64,000 nucleotides of DNA from Gammaproteobacteria bacterium (GCA_015709695.1 CP054183.1:434001-498000), one strand, 5' to 3'; positions 54,309 through 62,990 are shown, numbered from the stretch's first letter. A program made the numbers and translations. The notes: generated by a model not told the origin, from the sequence alone.

Positions 54309-54339
54309 GGCGTTGGCTCCCCCTGTGCCGCTGTCCGGC

Positions 54340-55041
54340 TCAGTGCATGTGCTCGAGGTAGATGCGCTCGAGGTCGGCGTGGGAGACCTCGTCGGTGGAC
54401 AGCTCCTGCACCAGCTGGCCGCCGCGCATGATGCCGATGCGGGTGCCGGTCTCCTTGGCGCGGAACAGGTCATGGGTCGCCATGAGGATGGCGGCGCCCT
54501 CGGACTTCAGCTGCACCAGCAGTTCGGAGAACTCGTTGCTGGCCTTGGGGTCGAGCCCGGAGGTGGGCTCGTCGAGCAGCAGCGCGCGCGCCTGCTTGGC
54601 GAGCGCGATGGCGACGCCGACCTTCTGGCGCATGCCCTTGGAGTAGGTCTTCACGCGCCGGCCGGCGGCGTCCTCCTGCAGGCCCACGCGGCGGAGGAAG
54701 CCGCGGTAGTCGTCGGCCGAGTACTCGTCGTGGCCGCCGAGCCGCGCGAAATACTCCAGGTTCTCCATGCCCGTCAGGTTGCCGTACAGCATCACCTGCT
54801 CGGGGATGTAGGCGAGGTAGCGCTTGGTCTGCAGCGGGTCGGCATTGACGTCGATGCCGTTCACCCGGGCCACGCCGGAGGTCGGGGTGACGAAATTGAG
54901 GAACAGGTTGATGGTGGTGGTCTTGCCGGCGCCGTTGGCGCCGAGCAGGCAATAGATGTCGCCGCCGTTGACGCGCAGGTTCAACCCCTTGAGGGCCTGA
55001 TAATCGCCGTAGGTTTTCTTCAGGTCGATGGCTTCCAGCAC
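54340..55041 (-). CDS. ABC transporter ATP-binding protein
   Basis: The 233-residue ATPase of an ABC-2 exporter has Walker A (GANGAGKTTT), Q-loop (YIPEQVMLYGNLTGMENLEYF), signature (YSKGMRQKVGVA), Walker B (ALLLDEPTSGLDP) and the switch His (LMATHDLF). Its start codon is at 55041 and it is the first gene of the three-gene operon. It resembles NatA/CcmA-type exporters (Na+, drug or lipid export), but specificity is not visible. It is divergent from the TetR regulator gene, which probably controls it. Confidence 0.92.
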   Translation of the reverse strand: MLEAIDLKKTYGDYQALKGLNLRVNGGDIYCLLGANGAGKTTTINLFLNFVTPTSGVARVNGIDVNADPLQTKRYLAYIPEQVMLYGNLTGMENLEYFARLGGHDEYSADDYRGFLRRVGLQEDAAGRRVKTYSKGMRQKVGVAIALAKQARALLLDEPTSGLDPKASNEFSELLVQLKSEGAAILMATHDLFRAKETGTRIGIMRGGQLVQELSTDEVSHADLERIYLEHMH

Positions 55042-55105
55042 GATGATGCCGCTCCCTCAATGGCTGAACAGAAGACGCAGCATGCCCCCGCGGCAGCCGC
55101 TGTCG

Positions 55106-55140
55106 GACCATCCCGGTCAGGAAAATTGACCAGTCGGTCA
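55106..55140. promoter_or_regulatory. TetR operator and divergent promoter region
   Basis: TGACC-AGTC-GGTCA (55127-55140) is a perfect 5-base inverted repeat, a typical TetR-family operator. A second, looser GACC-ATCCC-GGTC repeat lies at 55106-55118. TTGACC within the site may also serve as a -35 for the tetR gene, with TAGTCT 17 bases on as a poor -10, so the regulator would repress itself and the ABC operon. Confidence 0.7.
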
Positions 55141-55166
55141 CAAATTCTTAGTCTTCGGCTCGGGCC

Positions 55167-55856
55167 ATGTCAACCACGAAGCGGAAACCGGCGCGAAGCA
55201 GCACGGCAAGGGCCGGCCCGGCGGCCCGTGGCCGGGGCGAGGGCAAGGAAAAGGAAAAGGGCAAGGGCCAGCTCAAGCGCGAGGCGACCGAGAGCCTGCT
55301 GGTGGAGGCCTTCGGCCGCATCGTCGAGCGCCACGGCCTGCGCAATGTCGGTGTCAACGAGGTGGTGAAGGAGGCCGGCGTCGGCAAGGCCCTGCTGTAC
55401 CGCTATTTCGGCGGACTGCCCGGCCTGGTCGAGGCCTGGGGCCGGCAGAACCGCGTCTGGCCCAGGCTCGTCGACATGGTGCCGCTGTCGGCCGCACCGG
55501 ACGCCACCGCGGCCGAGGTGCTGAAGAAGATCGTGGTGCGCAATGCCCAGGTGCATCGCGACGATCCGGTGCGCGTGGAAATGCTCGCCGACGAGCTCAT
55601 GACCCCCACCGCCATATCCGGTGCCCTGGGCGAGATCCGCAAGCAGGTGGGTCGCGACCACGCGGCGCTGTTCGCGCGCAACCGCGATTTCCGCAACCAT
55701 CACCTGTTCATGGTGGTGATGATGGCCGCGGCGAGCTACCTGGCCATGCGCGCCGTGAAGTCCCCGCGGTTCATGGGCGAGGACCTGGCCGACGAGGCCA
55801 CCTGGGCCCGGCTGATGGCGGAGATCGAGGCGGTCATCGAGCGGGTGGCGGGCTGA
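55167..55856 (+). CDS. TetR-family regulator with a lysine-rich N-terminal extension
   Basis: The 229-residue protein has a TetR DNA-binding helix-turn-helix at about 36-85: ATESLLVEAFGRIVERHGLRNVGVNEVVKEAGVGKALLYRYFGGLPGLVEAW. It is preceded by about 35 residues of low-complexity basic sequence (KRKPARSSTARAG, GKEKEKGKGQLK), unusual for TetR. The ligand-binding part (about 95-229) is variable. It is divergent from the ABC exporter operon with a palindromic operator between them. The most likely role is local control of that exporter. Confidence 0.88.
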   Translation: MSTTKRKPARSSTARAGPAARGRGEGKEKEKGKGQLKREATESLLVEAFGRIVERHGLRNVGVNEVVKEAGVGKALLYRYFGGLPGLVEAWGRQNRVWPRLVDMVPLSAAPDATAAEVLKKIVVRNAQVHRDDPVRVEMLADELMTPTAISGALGEIRKQVGRDHAALFARNRDFRNHHLFMVVMMAAASYLAMRAVKSPRFMGEDLADEATWARLMAEIEAVIERVAG

Positions 55857-55904
55857 GGCGCTTTCCGGCATACAATCGGCCCTGGACAACGGGAGGAGCT
55901 CGCG

Positions 55905-57191
55905 ATGAAACTGCTGATCCGCTTCGTCATCTGTTCCATCGTCATGGCCGGCGCGGCCCTGGCGGCGGATTCCACGGTCATCAGCCCGGCGGGCCGCAAG
56001 GCCATGGCGCCGGAGATCGCCATCGGCAGCGATGGCAGCCTCAACGTCATCTGGATGGAGCGCACGCCGGAAGGCGAGAAGATCGCCGCTGCCGGCGCCG
56101 CCAGCCAGGAAGGCCACACCCATCTCGCCGAGACCGACCTCTGGTTCGTGCGCTCGACCGACGGTGGCAAGAGCTTCGGCGCTCCGGTGCGCGTCAACGG
56201 CACGCCCGGCGCCGTCTGGGGATTCCCGGTGAGCAAGCCGCGGCTGAATGCCACCCCGGGTGGCACGCTGCACGTGTTCTTCCCGGGCAACAGCATCGAC
56301 AAGAAAAATGGCAAGCCCATCGTGCTGCCGATGTACACGCGCTCCACCGACGGCGGCCGCAGCTTCTCCGCGCCGGTGGTGCTGGGTGCGGTGGCCGCAT
56401 CCGACAACAGCGACATCGTCCATGGCGGGCTGGCGAATGCCGAGTGCTTCGGCACCATGACCACCGACGGCCAGGGCGGCGTGTACACCTACTGGGTCGA
56501 CACCCGCGACATGGGCAAGGACAGCCCCAACGGCAAGATCTTCTCGGCGGTGTCCTACGACAACGGCAAGAGCTTCGGCGGCGACTTCGAGGTGTTCCCG
56601 GCCGATGTCTGCCCCTGTTGCCAGGCCACGGCGGCCGTGTACGACGGCCGCATCTACCTCGGTTCCCGCCAGGTGAGCGCGGAGGGCAACCGCGACAGCA
56701 CCGTGGCCATCTCCACCGACCGTGGCAAGTCCTTCCAGCCGCGTGCGCGCTGGGGCGGCGCCCACTGGAAGATTGAAGCCTGCCCGCTCAAGCCCACCGC
56801 CATCGTCGTGGACGGCAACTACGTCTATGCGGCCGCCTACGATGGCGGCGCCAACCCGCAGGGCGCCGCGCTGTCGCGCTCGGTGGACGGCGGCAAGACC
56901 TTCGAGGCGGCCGTGCCGCTGCAGCCAGGCCCCGCGGTCTCGGATGCGCCGGTCCTCGCCCTGCAGGAGGGCAGGCTGGTGGCGGTATGGCACACCAAGC
57001 TCGCCGGTGAGCGGCGCGTGTTCCTCGGGGTGTCGCGCGACCACGGCAAGAGCTTCACCGCGCCCGTCGAGCTCGGCGCCGGCATGTACCCGGTGGTTGC
57101 CAACCGCGCCGGCGGCCTGCAGCTCGCCTGGCAGCAGGGCGACAGCATCGTCACCCGCTTCATCGCCGGCAGCGATCCGCTGCTGCGCTGA
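55905..57191 (+). CDS. Exported BNR/Asp-box (sialidase-fold) protein
   Basis: The 428-residue secreted protein has a signal peptide (LLIRFVICSIVMAGAALAA) and a six-bladed beta-propeller pattern. At least six Asp-box motifs S-x-D-x-G-x-x-F are visible: STDGGKSF at 84-91, STDGGRSF at 147-154, SYDNGKSF at 217-224, then STDRGKSF, SVDGGKTF and SRDHGKSF. A DVCPCCQ cysteine cluster (236-239) lies in blade three or four. Sialidase catalysis (Arg triad, Tyr/Glu pair) cannot be confirmed, so it may be only a propeller fold. GGAGGAG precedes the ATG. Confidence 0.85.
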   Translation: MKLLIRFVICSIVMAGAALAADSTVISPAGRKAMAPEIAIGSDGSLNVIWMERTPEGEKIAAAGAASQEGHTHLAETDLWFVRSTDGGKSFGAPVRVNGTPGAVWGFPVSKPRLNATPGGTLHVFFPGNSIDKKNGKPIVLPMYTRSTDGGRSFSAPVVLGAVAASDNSDIVHGGLANAECFGTMTTDGQGGVYTYWVDTRDMGKDSPNGKIFSAVSYDNGKSFGGDFEVFPADVCPCCQATAAVYDGRIYLGSRQVSAEGNRDSTVAISTDRGKSFQPRARWGGAHWKIEACPLKPTAIVVDGNYVYAAAYDGGANPQGAALSRSVDGGKTFEAAVPLQPGPAVSDAPVLALQEGRLVAVWHTKLAGERRVFLGVSRDHGKSFTAPVELGAGMYPVVANRAGGLQLAWQQGDSIVTRFIAGSDPLLR

Positions 57192-57198
57192 GGGCCGG

Positions 57199-57448
57199 TC
57201 AGCCGGTGACCGGCAGGTAGAGCGCGAACAGCCAGCCGGTCACCAGCGCATCGAGGAGGGCCGCGACCGGCAGGTTGCGCGAGCGCAGGTAGAAGCCGGC
57301 GAGCACCGCGGCCCTGCGCCGGCACCTGGCCGGCCAGGCCGGTGGCGAGCCGGTGCTACCCTTCCTGCGGCTGCTGCCACAGCGATCCGGCGATGGGCCA
57401 GGCCAGGCCCAGCACCGAGGCGAAAGCGATGGCGCGTGACGCCGTCAC
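57199..57448 (-). pseudogene. Probable frameshifted two-helix membrane protein
   Basis: Reading the minus strand from GTG 57448 gives a plausible membrane start (VTASRAIAFASVLGLAWPIAGSLWQQPQEG) that hits a stop at about residue 30. A second frame continues as a convincing membrane tail, AAVLAGFYLRSRNLPVAALLDAL, VTGWLFALYLPVTG, stop at 57199. The two halves differ by one base in frame. I infer either a frameshift mutation or sequence error in a roughly 80-residue gene. It lies just after the DUF418 gene on the same strand. Confidence 0.45.
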
Positions 57449-57455
57449 CCGCGGC

Positions 57456-58817
57456 CTAGCGGCGCTGTCCCGTGCCGGAGGCGGCCGCCAGCAGGGCGTC
57501 GGGGCCTTCGCTCCAGGCCAGACGGTGGCGGTAGGTGAGCGAGCGCCAGATCCATTCGCAGGGACCGATGCGGAACCGCGCCAGCCACCAGCAGCTCCAG
57601 GCGATCTCCAGCGCCCAGATCGGCACGACCACCCCGTAGAGCTGCAGGCCGGTGAGCTTGCCGTACAGGCCGAGGCCGAAGCCGTAGAACACCAGCGCGC
57701 AGAGGATCGACTGCGCGAGGTAGTTGGTCAGCGCCATCCGCCCCGTGGCCGCCAGCCCCCGCTTGATCGCCTGGCCGCCGGCCATGCTGCAGAAGGTGAA
57801 GACCAGGCCGAGCCAGCCGATCGCCATGGCGAAGCGGCGCAGGTCGTAGCTCACCTTGGCGATCTCGGCCTGCACCGGGTGGAAGTCGCTGGCGAGCAGG
57901 ACCTGGGTTTGCCAGAGCGCCAGCGGCAGGCCGATGGCGAAGCCGCCGGCGGCCATCCAGGCATGCCGCGCAGCCTTGCCCGGGCGGGTGAACAGGCCTT
58001 CGCGGCACAGCGCCATGCCGACGATCATCATCGCCAGCGCGTCGAGGAACCACCAGTTGGTGGTGACGAAGGCCTGGAGCACGAAGCTCACCCGCGCCTG
58101 GCGGACCGCCACCTGCGCCAGGCTGCCCGACTGCATGTCGTGGATTTCGCCGGCGAGGCGTGGGTTGCCGGCATCCGGGCGGGCCTTGGCGAGCTTCTTT
58201 TCCCAGCTGGACAGATCGCGCTGCGCGGCCTCGTCCAGCACCTCGCCGCGGTCGCGCGCGGCCACCGCCGCCACCGAGGCCGCCTCCAGCCGCCGCAGCT
58301 CGCCTGCCTCGGCCAGGTGCCTGCCCGCCGGGATCGCCAGCGCCAGCAGCGCCACCGCCGCCAGCCAGCGCGTCGGCAGGCGGCGCAGCGGATACAGGCA
58401 GAGGCTGGCCAGGCCGTAGGCGAACAGGATGTCGGCTGGCCAGAGCAGCACGTAGGCGTTGACCAGGCCGAAGGCGATGAGCAGGAAGCTGCGCCGGTAG
58501 TAGGTGCGCCGCGCCACGGCCGGCGGCGCGTTGCGCTCGAAGCGCTGCAGGGCCAGCAGGGCGCCGGCGCCGAACAGCAGCGACAGCAGGGTGCGCTGGC
58601 TGCCCTCGAACAGCGTGTGGACCACGGCCCAGGTCTGCACCGGCGCGCCGGCACGATCGGCAATGGCCAGCGGGTAGTCGAAGAAGGCCTGTGGCCCGGC
58701 GAAGGCCCAGATGTTCAGGATCAGGATGCCGAGCACGGCAACGCCGCGCGCCACGTCCAGTGCCTGGATGCGTTCGCTGCCGCCGATCGGTCCCAGCGCG
58801 GTAATGGGTTCAGCCAT
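57456..58817 (-). CDS. DUF418 / YeiB-like membrane protein
   Basis: The 453-residue multi-helix protein starts at the ATG at 58817: ITALGPIGGSERIQALDVARGVAVLGILILNIWAF. The family blocks are LFEGSQRTLLSLLFGAGALLAL, LWPADILFAYGLASLCLYPLRRL, a DUF418 C-terminus RMALTNYLAQSILCALVFYGFGLGLYG and WLARFRIGPCEWIWRSLTY. The middle (about 180-260) is a charged insertion. DUF418 proteins are related to acyltransferase-3 and heparan-N-acetyltransferase-like membrane enzymes. The substrate is unknown. An upstream ATG adds ten residues and is less likely. Confidence 0.85.
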   Translation of the reverse strand: MAEPITALGPIGGSERIQALDVARGVAVLGILILNIWAFAGPQAFFDYPLAIADRAGAPVQTWAVVHTLFEGSQRTLLSLLFGAGALLALQRFERNAPPAVARRTYYRRSFLLIAFGLVNAYVLLWPADILFAYGLASLCLYPLRRLPTRWLAAVALLALAIPAGRHLAEAGELRRLEAASVAAVAARDRGEVLDEAAQRDLSSWEKKLAKARPDAGNPRLAGEIHDMQSGSLAQVAVRQARVSFVLQAFVTTNWWFLDALAMMIVGMALCREGLFTRPGKAARHAWMAAGGFAIGLPLALWQTQVLLASDFHPVQAEIAKVSYDLRRFAMAIGWLGLVFTFCSMAGGQAIKRGLAATGRMALTNYLAQSILCALVFYGFGLGLYGKLTGLQLYGVVVPIWALEIAWSCWWLARFRIGPCEWIWRSLTYRHRLAWSEGPDALLAAASGTGQRR

Positions 58818-58843
58818 GCGGGGATGATAGCAGCGGGCGCCGC

Positions 58844-59281
58844 TCACTCGAGGCGGATGCGCTGTTCCAGTGGCTGCTCGCCCAGGGTGAACAGCGCATC
58901 CCTGAAGCGGGGCGGGCCGAGGCGCGGGCGCAGGTTGTTCGACAGGCCCGCGGGCTCCTTCGGCATGCCGAGGAAGTTGCGCGCCAGCCGGCCGTCGTCG
59001 TCGCGGTCCTGGAAGACGCTGAACGCATACTGGCCGGGCGGCAGGTCGAGTTCCAGCGTCACCGTGTCATCGACACGCTGGCCGGCGACAGGGACCCGCT
59101 TGCGGGTGCGCCAGCGCTCGCTGAGCCAGTGGTCGGCGCTGTCGTAGACCAGGACGACGATGGAGCCCGCATCGTCCTGGACGTTGGTCGCGGTGATGCG
59201 CAGGGCCGTCGCGGTGGCGGGCGCCAGCGGCGCCACCGCGCCCAGCAGCAGCAGGCAGGAGGGGATGAACGGAACTCGCAT
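58844..59281 (-). CDS. DUF2141 exported protein
   Basis: The 145-residue protein has a signal peptide (PFIPSCLLLLGAVAPLAPATATA) and a DUF2141 beta-sandwich: ALRITATNVQDDAGSIVVLVYDSADHWLS, LDLPPGQYAFSVFQDRDDDGRLARNFLGMPKEPAG and FSNNLRP-like ends (SNNLRPRLGPPRFRDALFTL). DUF2141 proteins are periplasmic and uncharacterised. An upstream frame to 59461 crosses the divergent gene and is rejected. It is 26 bases upstream of the DUF418 gene and may share its transcript. Confidence 0.82.
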   Translation of the reverse strand: MRVPFIPSCLLLLGAVAPLAPATATALRITATNVQDDAGSIVVLVYDSADHWLSERWRTRKRVPVAGQRVDDTVTLELDLPPGQYAFSVFQDRDDDGRLARNFLGMPKEPAGLSNNLRPRLGPPRFRDALFTLGEQPLEQRIRLE

Positions 59282-59354
59282 GCGGGGTGATCCTCGTGGT
59301 CCGGGACGGGGGCAAGGACGTATCATGCCCGCTCCTGCGCCACGGTCCACCCGC

Positions 59355-60047
59355 ATGATGAATACCGCAACCGCCCGCCGTGCCCCGACCCCCGTCAGCC
59401 TGCGCCAGCTTGCCTGGCTGCTGTTCGCCGCCGGCGTACTGGCGGGATGCAGCCGGCCCACGCGGGTGGAGGGCGCCTGGGCGGGGGACGCGGCCCGCGA
59501 CCAGTCCTTTGGCGCGGTGCTGGTCGTCGGCGTCTCGCCCGCCTACACCACGCGCTGCCGCTTCGAGCGGATGATGATGGACTCGCTGGTCAGCGCCGGC
59601 ACCCGGGCCATGACCAGCTGCTCGCAGATGCGCTCCGACGAGCCGCTGACCCGCGAGGCCGTGGTGCGCGCGGTGCAGGCGCTGGGCGCGGATGCCGTGC
59701 TCTCCACCCGGCTGGTGGACGGCAAGGTGGGCGTCAAGGAGGGCGGCAGCAGCGAGACGCGCAGCGAGGCGTACTACAAGCCCATCGGCTACGGCTACGA
59801 CCCCTACTACGGTGCCTTCGGCCTGCCCGTGACCTACGTCAGTTTCACCAACGAGCAGGCGGCGTTCACCGTGCAGCGCACTGCCGTGGTGTCGAGCAAC
59901 CTCTACGCCGTGCGGGACGCTTCGCTGGTCTACGTGGTCGATGCCACCGCCTACGACAAGGGTTCGCAGGGCGAGGTCATCGATGCCATCACCGCCGGCA
60001 TCGCCGGCCAGCTGCAGCGCGCCGGCGTGCTGCACGGCCAGCGCTAG
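59355..60047 (+). CDS. Hypothetical lipoprotein
   Basis: The product is 230 residues. The lipoprotein signal WLLFAAGVLAGC places the mature Cys near residue 32. The rest is a soluble domain: FGAVLVVGVSPAYTTRCRFERMMMDSLVSAG, then EAVVRAVQALGADAVLSTRLVDGKVGV (a DUF4136/curli-CsgG-like stretch), a Tyr/Gly-rich YYKPIGYGYDPYYGAFGLPVTYVS loop and YVVDATAYDKGSQGEVIDAIT. Two tandem ATGs (59355 and 59358) are possible starts. It is upstream of rdgC, with a probable separate promoter between. Function unknown. Confidence 0.7.
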   Translation: MMNTATARRAPTPVSLRQLAWLLFAAGVLAGCSRPTRVEGAWAGDAARDQSFGAVLVVGVSPAYTTRCRFERMMMDSLVSAGTRAMTSCSQMRSDEPLTREAVVRAVQALGADAVLSTRLVDGKVGVKEGGSSETRSEAYYKPIGYGYDPYYGAFGLPVTYVSFTNEQAAFTVQRTAVVSSNLYAVRDASLVYVVDATAYDKGSQGEVIDAITAGIAGQLQRAGVLHGQR

Positions 60048-60074
60048 CCCGGCCAGTGCGGCAACGCGCTCCGG

Positions 60075-60080
60075 TATACT
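60075..60080 (+). promoter_or_regulatory. Candidate -10 element of rdgC
   Basis: TATACT, five of six bases of the -10 consensus, 27 bases before the GTG. It lies in the short spacer after the lipoprotein gene. No good -35 is seen. Confidence 0.4.
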
Positions 60081-60106
60081 CGCGCGCTTTTCGCGCAGGT
60101 ATCGCC

Positions 60107-61021
60107 GTGCTGTTCCGCAACCTCACCCTCTATCGCCTCCAGCAGCCCTGGTCCGGCAGCGCCGCCGATCTCGAGCAGGCGCTCTGCGGCCGGCCGCTGC
60201 GGCCCTGCGGCAGCTTCGACATGCAGACCCGCGGCTGGGTGCCCTGTGACGAGGCCGATGGCGCGCTGGTCCACGCCCTCGGCGGGCACTGCCTGCTGGC
60301 GCTCGGCCAGGAGCAGAAGCTGCTGCCCGCGGCGGTGATCAACCAGGAGGCGCGCAGCCGCGCCGCGCAGCTCGCCGCGACCCAGGGGCATCCGGTCGGC
60401 CGGCGGCAGATGCGCGAACTCAAGGCGCGCGTGGCCGACGAGTTGCGGGCGAGGGCGCTGACGCGACGGCGCGTCACCCACGCCTGGCTGGCGCCGCGCC
60501 AGGGCTGGCTCGTGGTGAATGCCGCGGCACCGGGCCGCGCCGACGAGCTGGTGGAGGTGCTGCGCGACAGCCTCGGCGGCCTGCCGGTGCAGCCGCTGGA
60601 ATCGCGGCAGGCGCCGCGGGCCGCCATGGCGGCCTGGCTCGGCCAGGGCGGACCGCCCGGGCGCTTCGCCCTCGACCAGGACCTCGAGCTGCGTGCCGTC
60701 GAGGCCGGTGGCGCCAGCATCCGCTATGCGCGCCATGCGCTGGATGCGCCGGAGATCCGCCAGCACCTCGCCGCCGGCAAGCAGCCGGTCCGCCTCGGCC
60801 TGGTCTGGCAGGAGCGCATCGCCTTCGTCCTCAACCAGAACCTGCAGCTGTGCCGGCTGCGCTTCCTCGATGTCTACAAGGACGATCACGCGCAGGGCGA
60901 AGATCCGCGCGAGCAGTTCGACATCGACTTCGCGCTGATGAGCGGCGAGCTGACGCAGCTGCTCGAGGAACTGCTCGCGGCCCTGGGCGGCGTCGAGCTG
61001 GCGGTGCGCCAGGCCGCCTAG
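60107..61021 (+). CDS. rdgC: Recombination-associated protein RdgC
   Basis: RdgC is a ring-shaped DNA-binding protein that restrains RecA. From the GTG at 60107 the 304-residue product has the family start LFRNLTLYRLQQPW and LRPCGSFDMQTRGWVPC. The LLPAAVINQEARSRAAQLAATQGHPVGRRQMRELKARVADELRARALTRR block and VRLGLVWQERIAFVLNQNLQLCRLRFLDV follow, and the C-terminus is ALMSGELTQLLEELLAALGG. The length equals the E. coli protein (303). It is convergent with greB. Confidence 0.95.
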   Translation: MLFRNLTLYRLQQPWSGSAADLEQALCGRPLRPCGSFDMQTRGWVPCDEADGALVHALGGHCLLALGQEQKLLPAAVINQEARSRAAQLAATQGHPVGRRQMRELKARVADELRARALTRRRVTHAWLAPRQGWLVVNAAAPGRADELVEVLRDSLGGLPVQPLESRQAPRAAMAAWLGQGGPPGRFALDQDLELRAVEAGGASIRYARHALDAPEIRQHLAAGKQPVRLGLVWQERIAFVLNQNLQLCRLRFLDVYKDDHAQGEDPREQFDIDFALMSGELTQLLEELLAALGGVELAVRQAA

Positions 61022-61058
61022 TCGCGCCCTTGCGGCAGTGTGCGGCGCCACCGCGGCT

Positions 61059-61550
61059 TCAGTCGTAGCGTACCGCCAGCACCACGTAGCGCTCGATGCC
61101 CCCCGGAACGTGCACCTCGACCTCGTCGTCGACGGCCTTCTTCAGCAGCGCCCGCGCCAGCGGCGAGTCGATGCTGATGCCGCCGGTGGCGGCGTCGGTC
61201 TCGTCGGCGCCGACGATCCGGTACTCGACCTCGGTGTCATCGCCGCGCCACAGGCGCACGCGGGCTCCGAAGAACACGCGGCCCCCGGGCGGGGCCTGGC
61301 GCACCACCTGCAGTTCGGGCAGGCGCTTCTGCAGGTAGCGGATGCGCCGGTCGATGCCCGCCAGCTCGCGCTTGCGGTAGAGGTACTCGGCGTTCTCCGA
61401 GCGGTCGCCTTCGGCGGCCGCTGCGGCCAGCGCCGTCACGACCCCGGCGCGCCGCTGCCACAGCGCCGCGAGCTCGGCCTCCAGCGCCGCGTAGCCTGCA
61501 GGGGTAATGTGCGGCGAGGACCTCGGCTGCGGTGGTTTCCAGCGACCCAT
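61059..61550 (-). CDS. greB: Transcript cleavage factor GreB
   Basis: GreB binds RNA polymerase's secondary channel and stimulates cleavage of backtracked RNA. The 163-residue protein (E. coli 158) has the N-terminal coiled coil with [30 protein letters not shown], including the conserved acidic tip region, and the FKBP-like C-domain with [43 protein letters not shown]. The ENAEY-YRKREL pattern and the 'DRR' ring favour GreB over GreA. It is divergent from the GST gene. Confidence 0.92.
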   Translation of the reverse strand: MGRWKPPQPRSSPHITPAGYAALEAELAALWQRRAGVVTALAAAAAEGDRSENAEYLYRKRELAGIDRRIRYLQKRLPELQVVRQAPPGGRVFFGARVRLWRGDDTEVEYRIVGADETDAATGGISIDSPLARALLKKAVDDEVEVHVPGGIERYVVLAVRYD

Positions 61551-61603
61551 CTGGCAATAATAGGAAAAAGCCGCGCCGCCGGCCCGGCCAACCGGAGCAC
61601 GCC

Positions 61604-62188
61604 ATGCGCCTGTACACCTTCACCGTCACGCCCAACAACCGCAAGGTCGAGGCCTTCGTGCGTCACTTCGACCTGCCGGTGGAGGTCCACCACGTCAGCT
61701 TCAAGGACGAGGAGACGCACCAGCCCGCGTACCTGGCGATCAATCCCATGGGCAAGGTGCCGGCGCTGGTCGACGGCGATTTCAGGCTCTGGGAGTCCAA
61801 CGCCATCCTCACCTACCTCGCCACGCTGTTCCCGCAGACCCATGCACTGCCCGCCGATGCGCGCGGCCGCGCCGATGTCGACCGCTGGCTGCACTGGCAG
61901 AGCTGCCACCTGATGCCCGCCATGGGCGCGCTGAAGGCCGCCGAGGAGAAGGACACCAGCAAGCTGGAACCGCTGCTGAAAATCCTCGATGACCAGCTCC
62001 GCGGGCGCGAGTACCTGCTCGGCAGCCTGGGTGTCGCGGATTTCGCCATCGCCGCCTATCTCATGACCAAGATGGGCCGCAAGCTGGATTACTCCAGCAC
62101 GCCTGCGCTGCAGGCCTGGCTGGCGCGGATGGCGGCGCTCAAGGGATTCGTCGAGACCCAGGTGAAGGGGCCGCCGGGCGGCCATTGA
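61604..62188 (+). CDS. Glutathione S-transferase family protein
   Basis: The 194-residue product has an N-terminal thioredoxin-like domain ([33 protein letters not shown]), the cis-proline motif [27 protein letters not shown], and an all-helical C-terminal domain with [21 protein letters not shown] (the N-capping box S/T-x-x-D region). Glutathione conjugation is assumed for the family, but many bacterial members act in other reactions. It is divergent from greB and probably a single-gene unit. Confidence 0.88.
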   Translation: MRLYTFTVTPNNRKVEAFVRHFDLPVEVHHVSFKDEETHQPAYLAINPMGKVPALVDGDFRLWESNAILTYLATLFPQTHALPADARGRADVDRWLHWQSCHLMPAMGALKAAEEKDTSKLEPLLKILDDQLRGREYLLGSLGVADFAIAAYLMTKMGRKLDYSSTPALQAWLARMAALKGFVETQVKGPPGGH

Positions 62189-62323
62189 GGACGGCGCAGG
62201 CAGGCGTCATCACCTGCCGGATTTCAGCCTCGCTTGGCATTTCCGGCCGTTGCGCTAGACTGCGTTCTGGCGGCAGTACTGTCGCCGCGTGACAACAACA
62301 AACCCGATCCAGGCAGGACAGCC

Positions 62324-62968
62324 ATGAAAAGAACGCGCGCGAGCTTAGCGGTACGGGTCGCCAGCGCGGTTGTCTTCATGCCGATGGCCGCCCAGGCGCT
62401 GCCGCTCAGCTATTCCACGACCTTCAACGGCAGCAGCAACGTCATCACCGGCGGCGGTGCGTACACCAGCGAAGCGGTCCCCGGCTCGGATTTCTTCGGC
62501 AATGCCTTCCTCGCCCCGACCAATCCGGATTTCCCCGCGGCAGCGTCATACGGCTTCTATGACGACTACGTCTTCACCATCGGCATGGATGCCATCGCCA
62601 ACGCGGTCTCTTCCAGCGTCAGCCTCGGTTCGCTCGCGGTCGCCAACCTGCAGCTGCGCCTGTATGCCCTGCCGATGGATTTCGGCGGCAACAAGAATCC
62701 GGGCGGCGACTGTCCCGGCGGTTGCCTGGCCGACTGGAGCCCCACGCTGACCTCCGCCAACGTCACCTACTCGGTCATGGATCCGCTGCTGCTGGCTGCC
62801 GGCACCTACGTGCTGGAAGTGCGCGGTGACGCCACCGGTGCCAGCGGCGGCAGCTACTCCGGCGTGCTGAACCTGGCGGCGGTACCCCTCCCGGGCGTCG
62901 CCTGGTTGTTCGGCCTGGCGCTGGGTGCCACCGGCTACTGGCGTCGGCGCAGGCCTGCCGGCTGCTAG
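62324..62968 (+). CDS. VPxPA-CTERM-like exported protein 3
   Basis: The 214-residue secreted protein has a signal peptide (LAVRVASAVVFMPMAAQA) and a C-terminal sorting-type signal: VPLPGVAWL, a hydrophobic run (FGLALGATGY) and WRRRRPAGC, with an unusual final Cys. The central domain has a DFGGNKNPGGDCPGGCLADW loop with a CPGGC pair and a C-terminal TYVLEVRGDATGASGGSYSGVLNL strand set, typical of PEP-CTERM proteins. It is the third such protein in the window. The conserved third P replaces the usual PA with PG, so recognition by a sortase is less certain. Confidence 0.65.
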   Translation: MKRTRASLAVRVASAVVFMPMAAQALPLSYSTTFNGSSNVITGGGAYTSEAVPGSDFFGNAFLAPTNPDFPAAASYGFYDDYVFTIGMDAIANAVSSSVSLGSLAVANLQLRLYALPMDFGGNKNPGGDCPGGCLADWSPTLTSANVTYSVMDPLLLAAGTYVLEVRGDATGASGGSYSGVLNLAAVPLPGVAWLFGLALGATGYWRRRRPAGC

Positions 62969-62990
62969 CGCGCCGCCGCGGCACGGCGGC

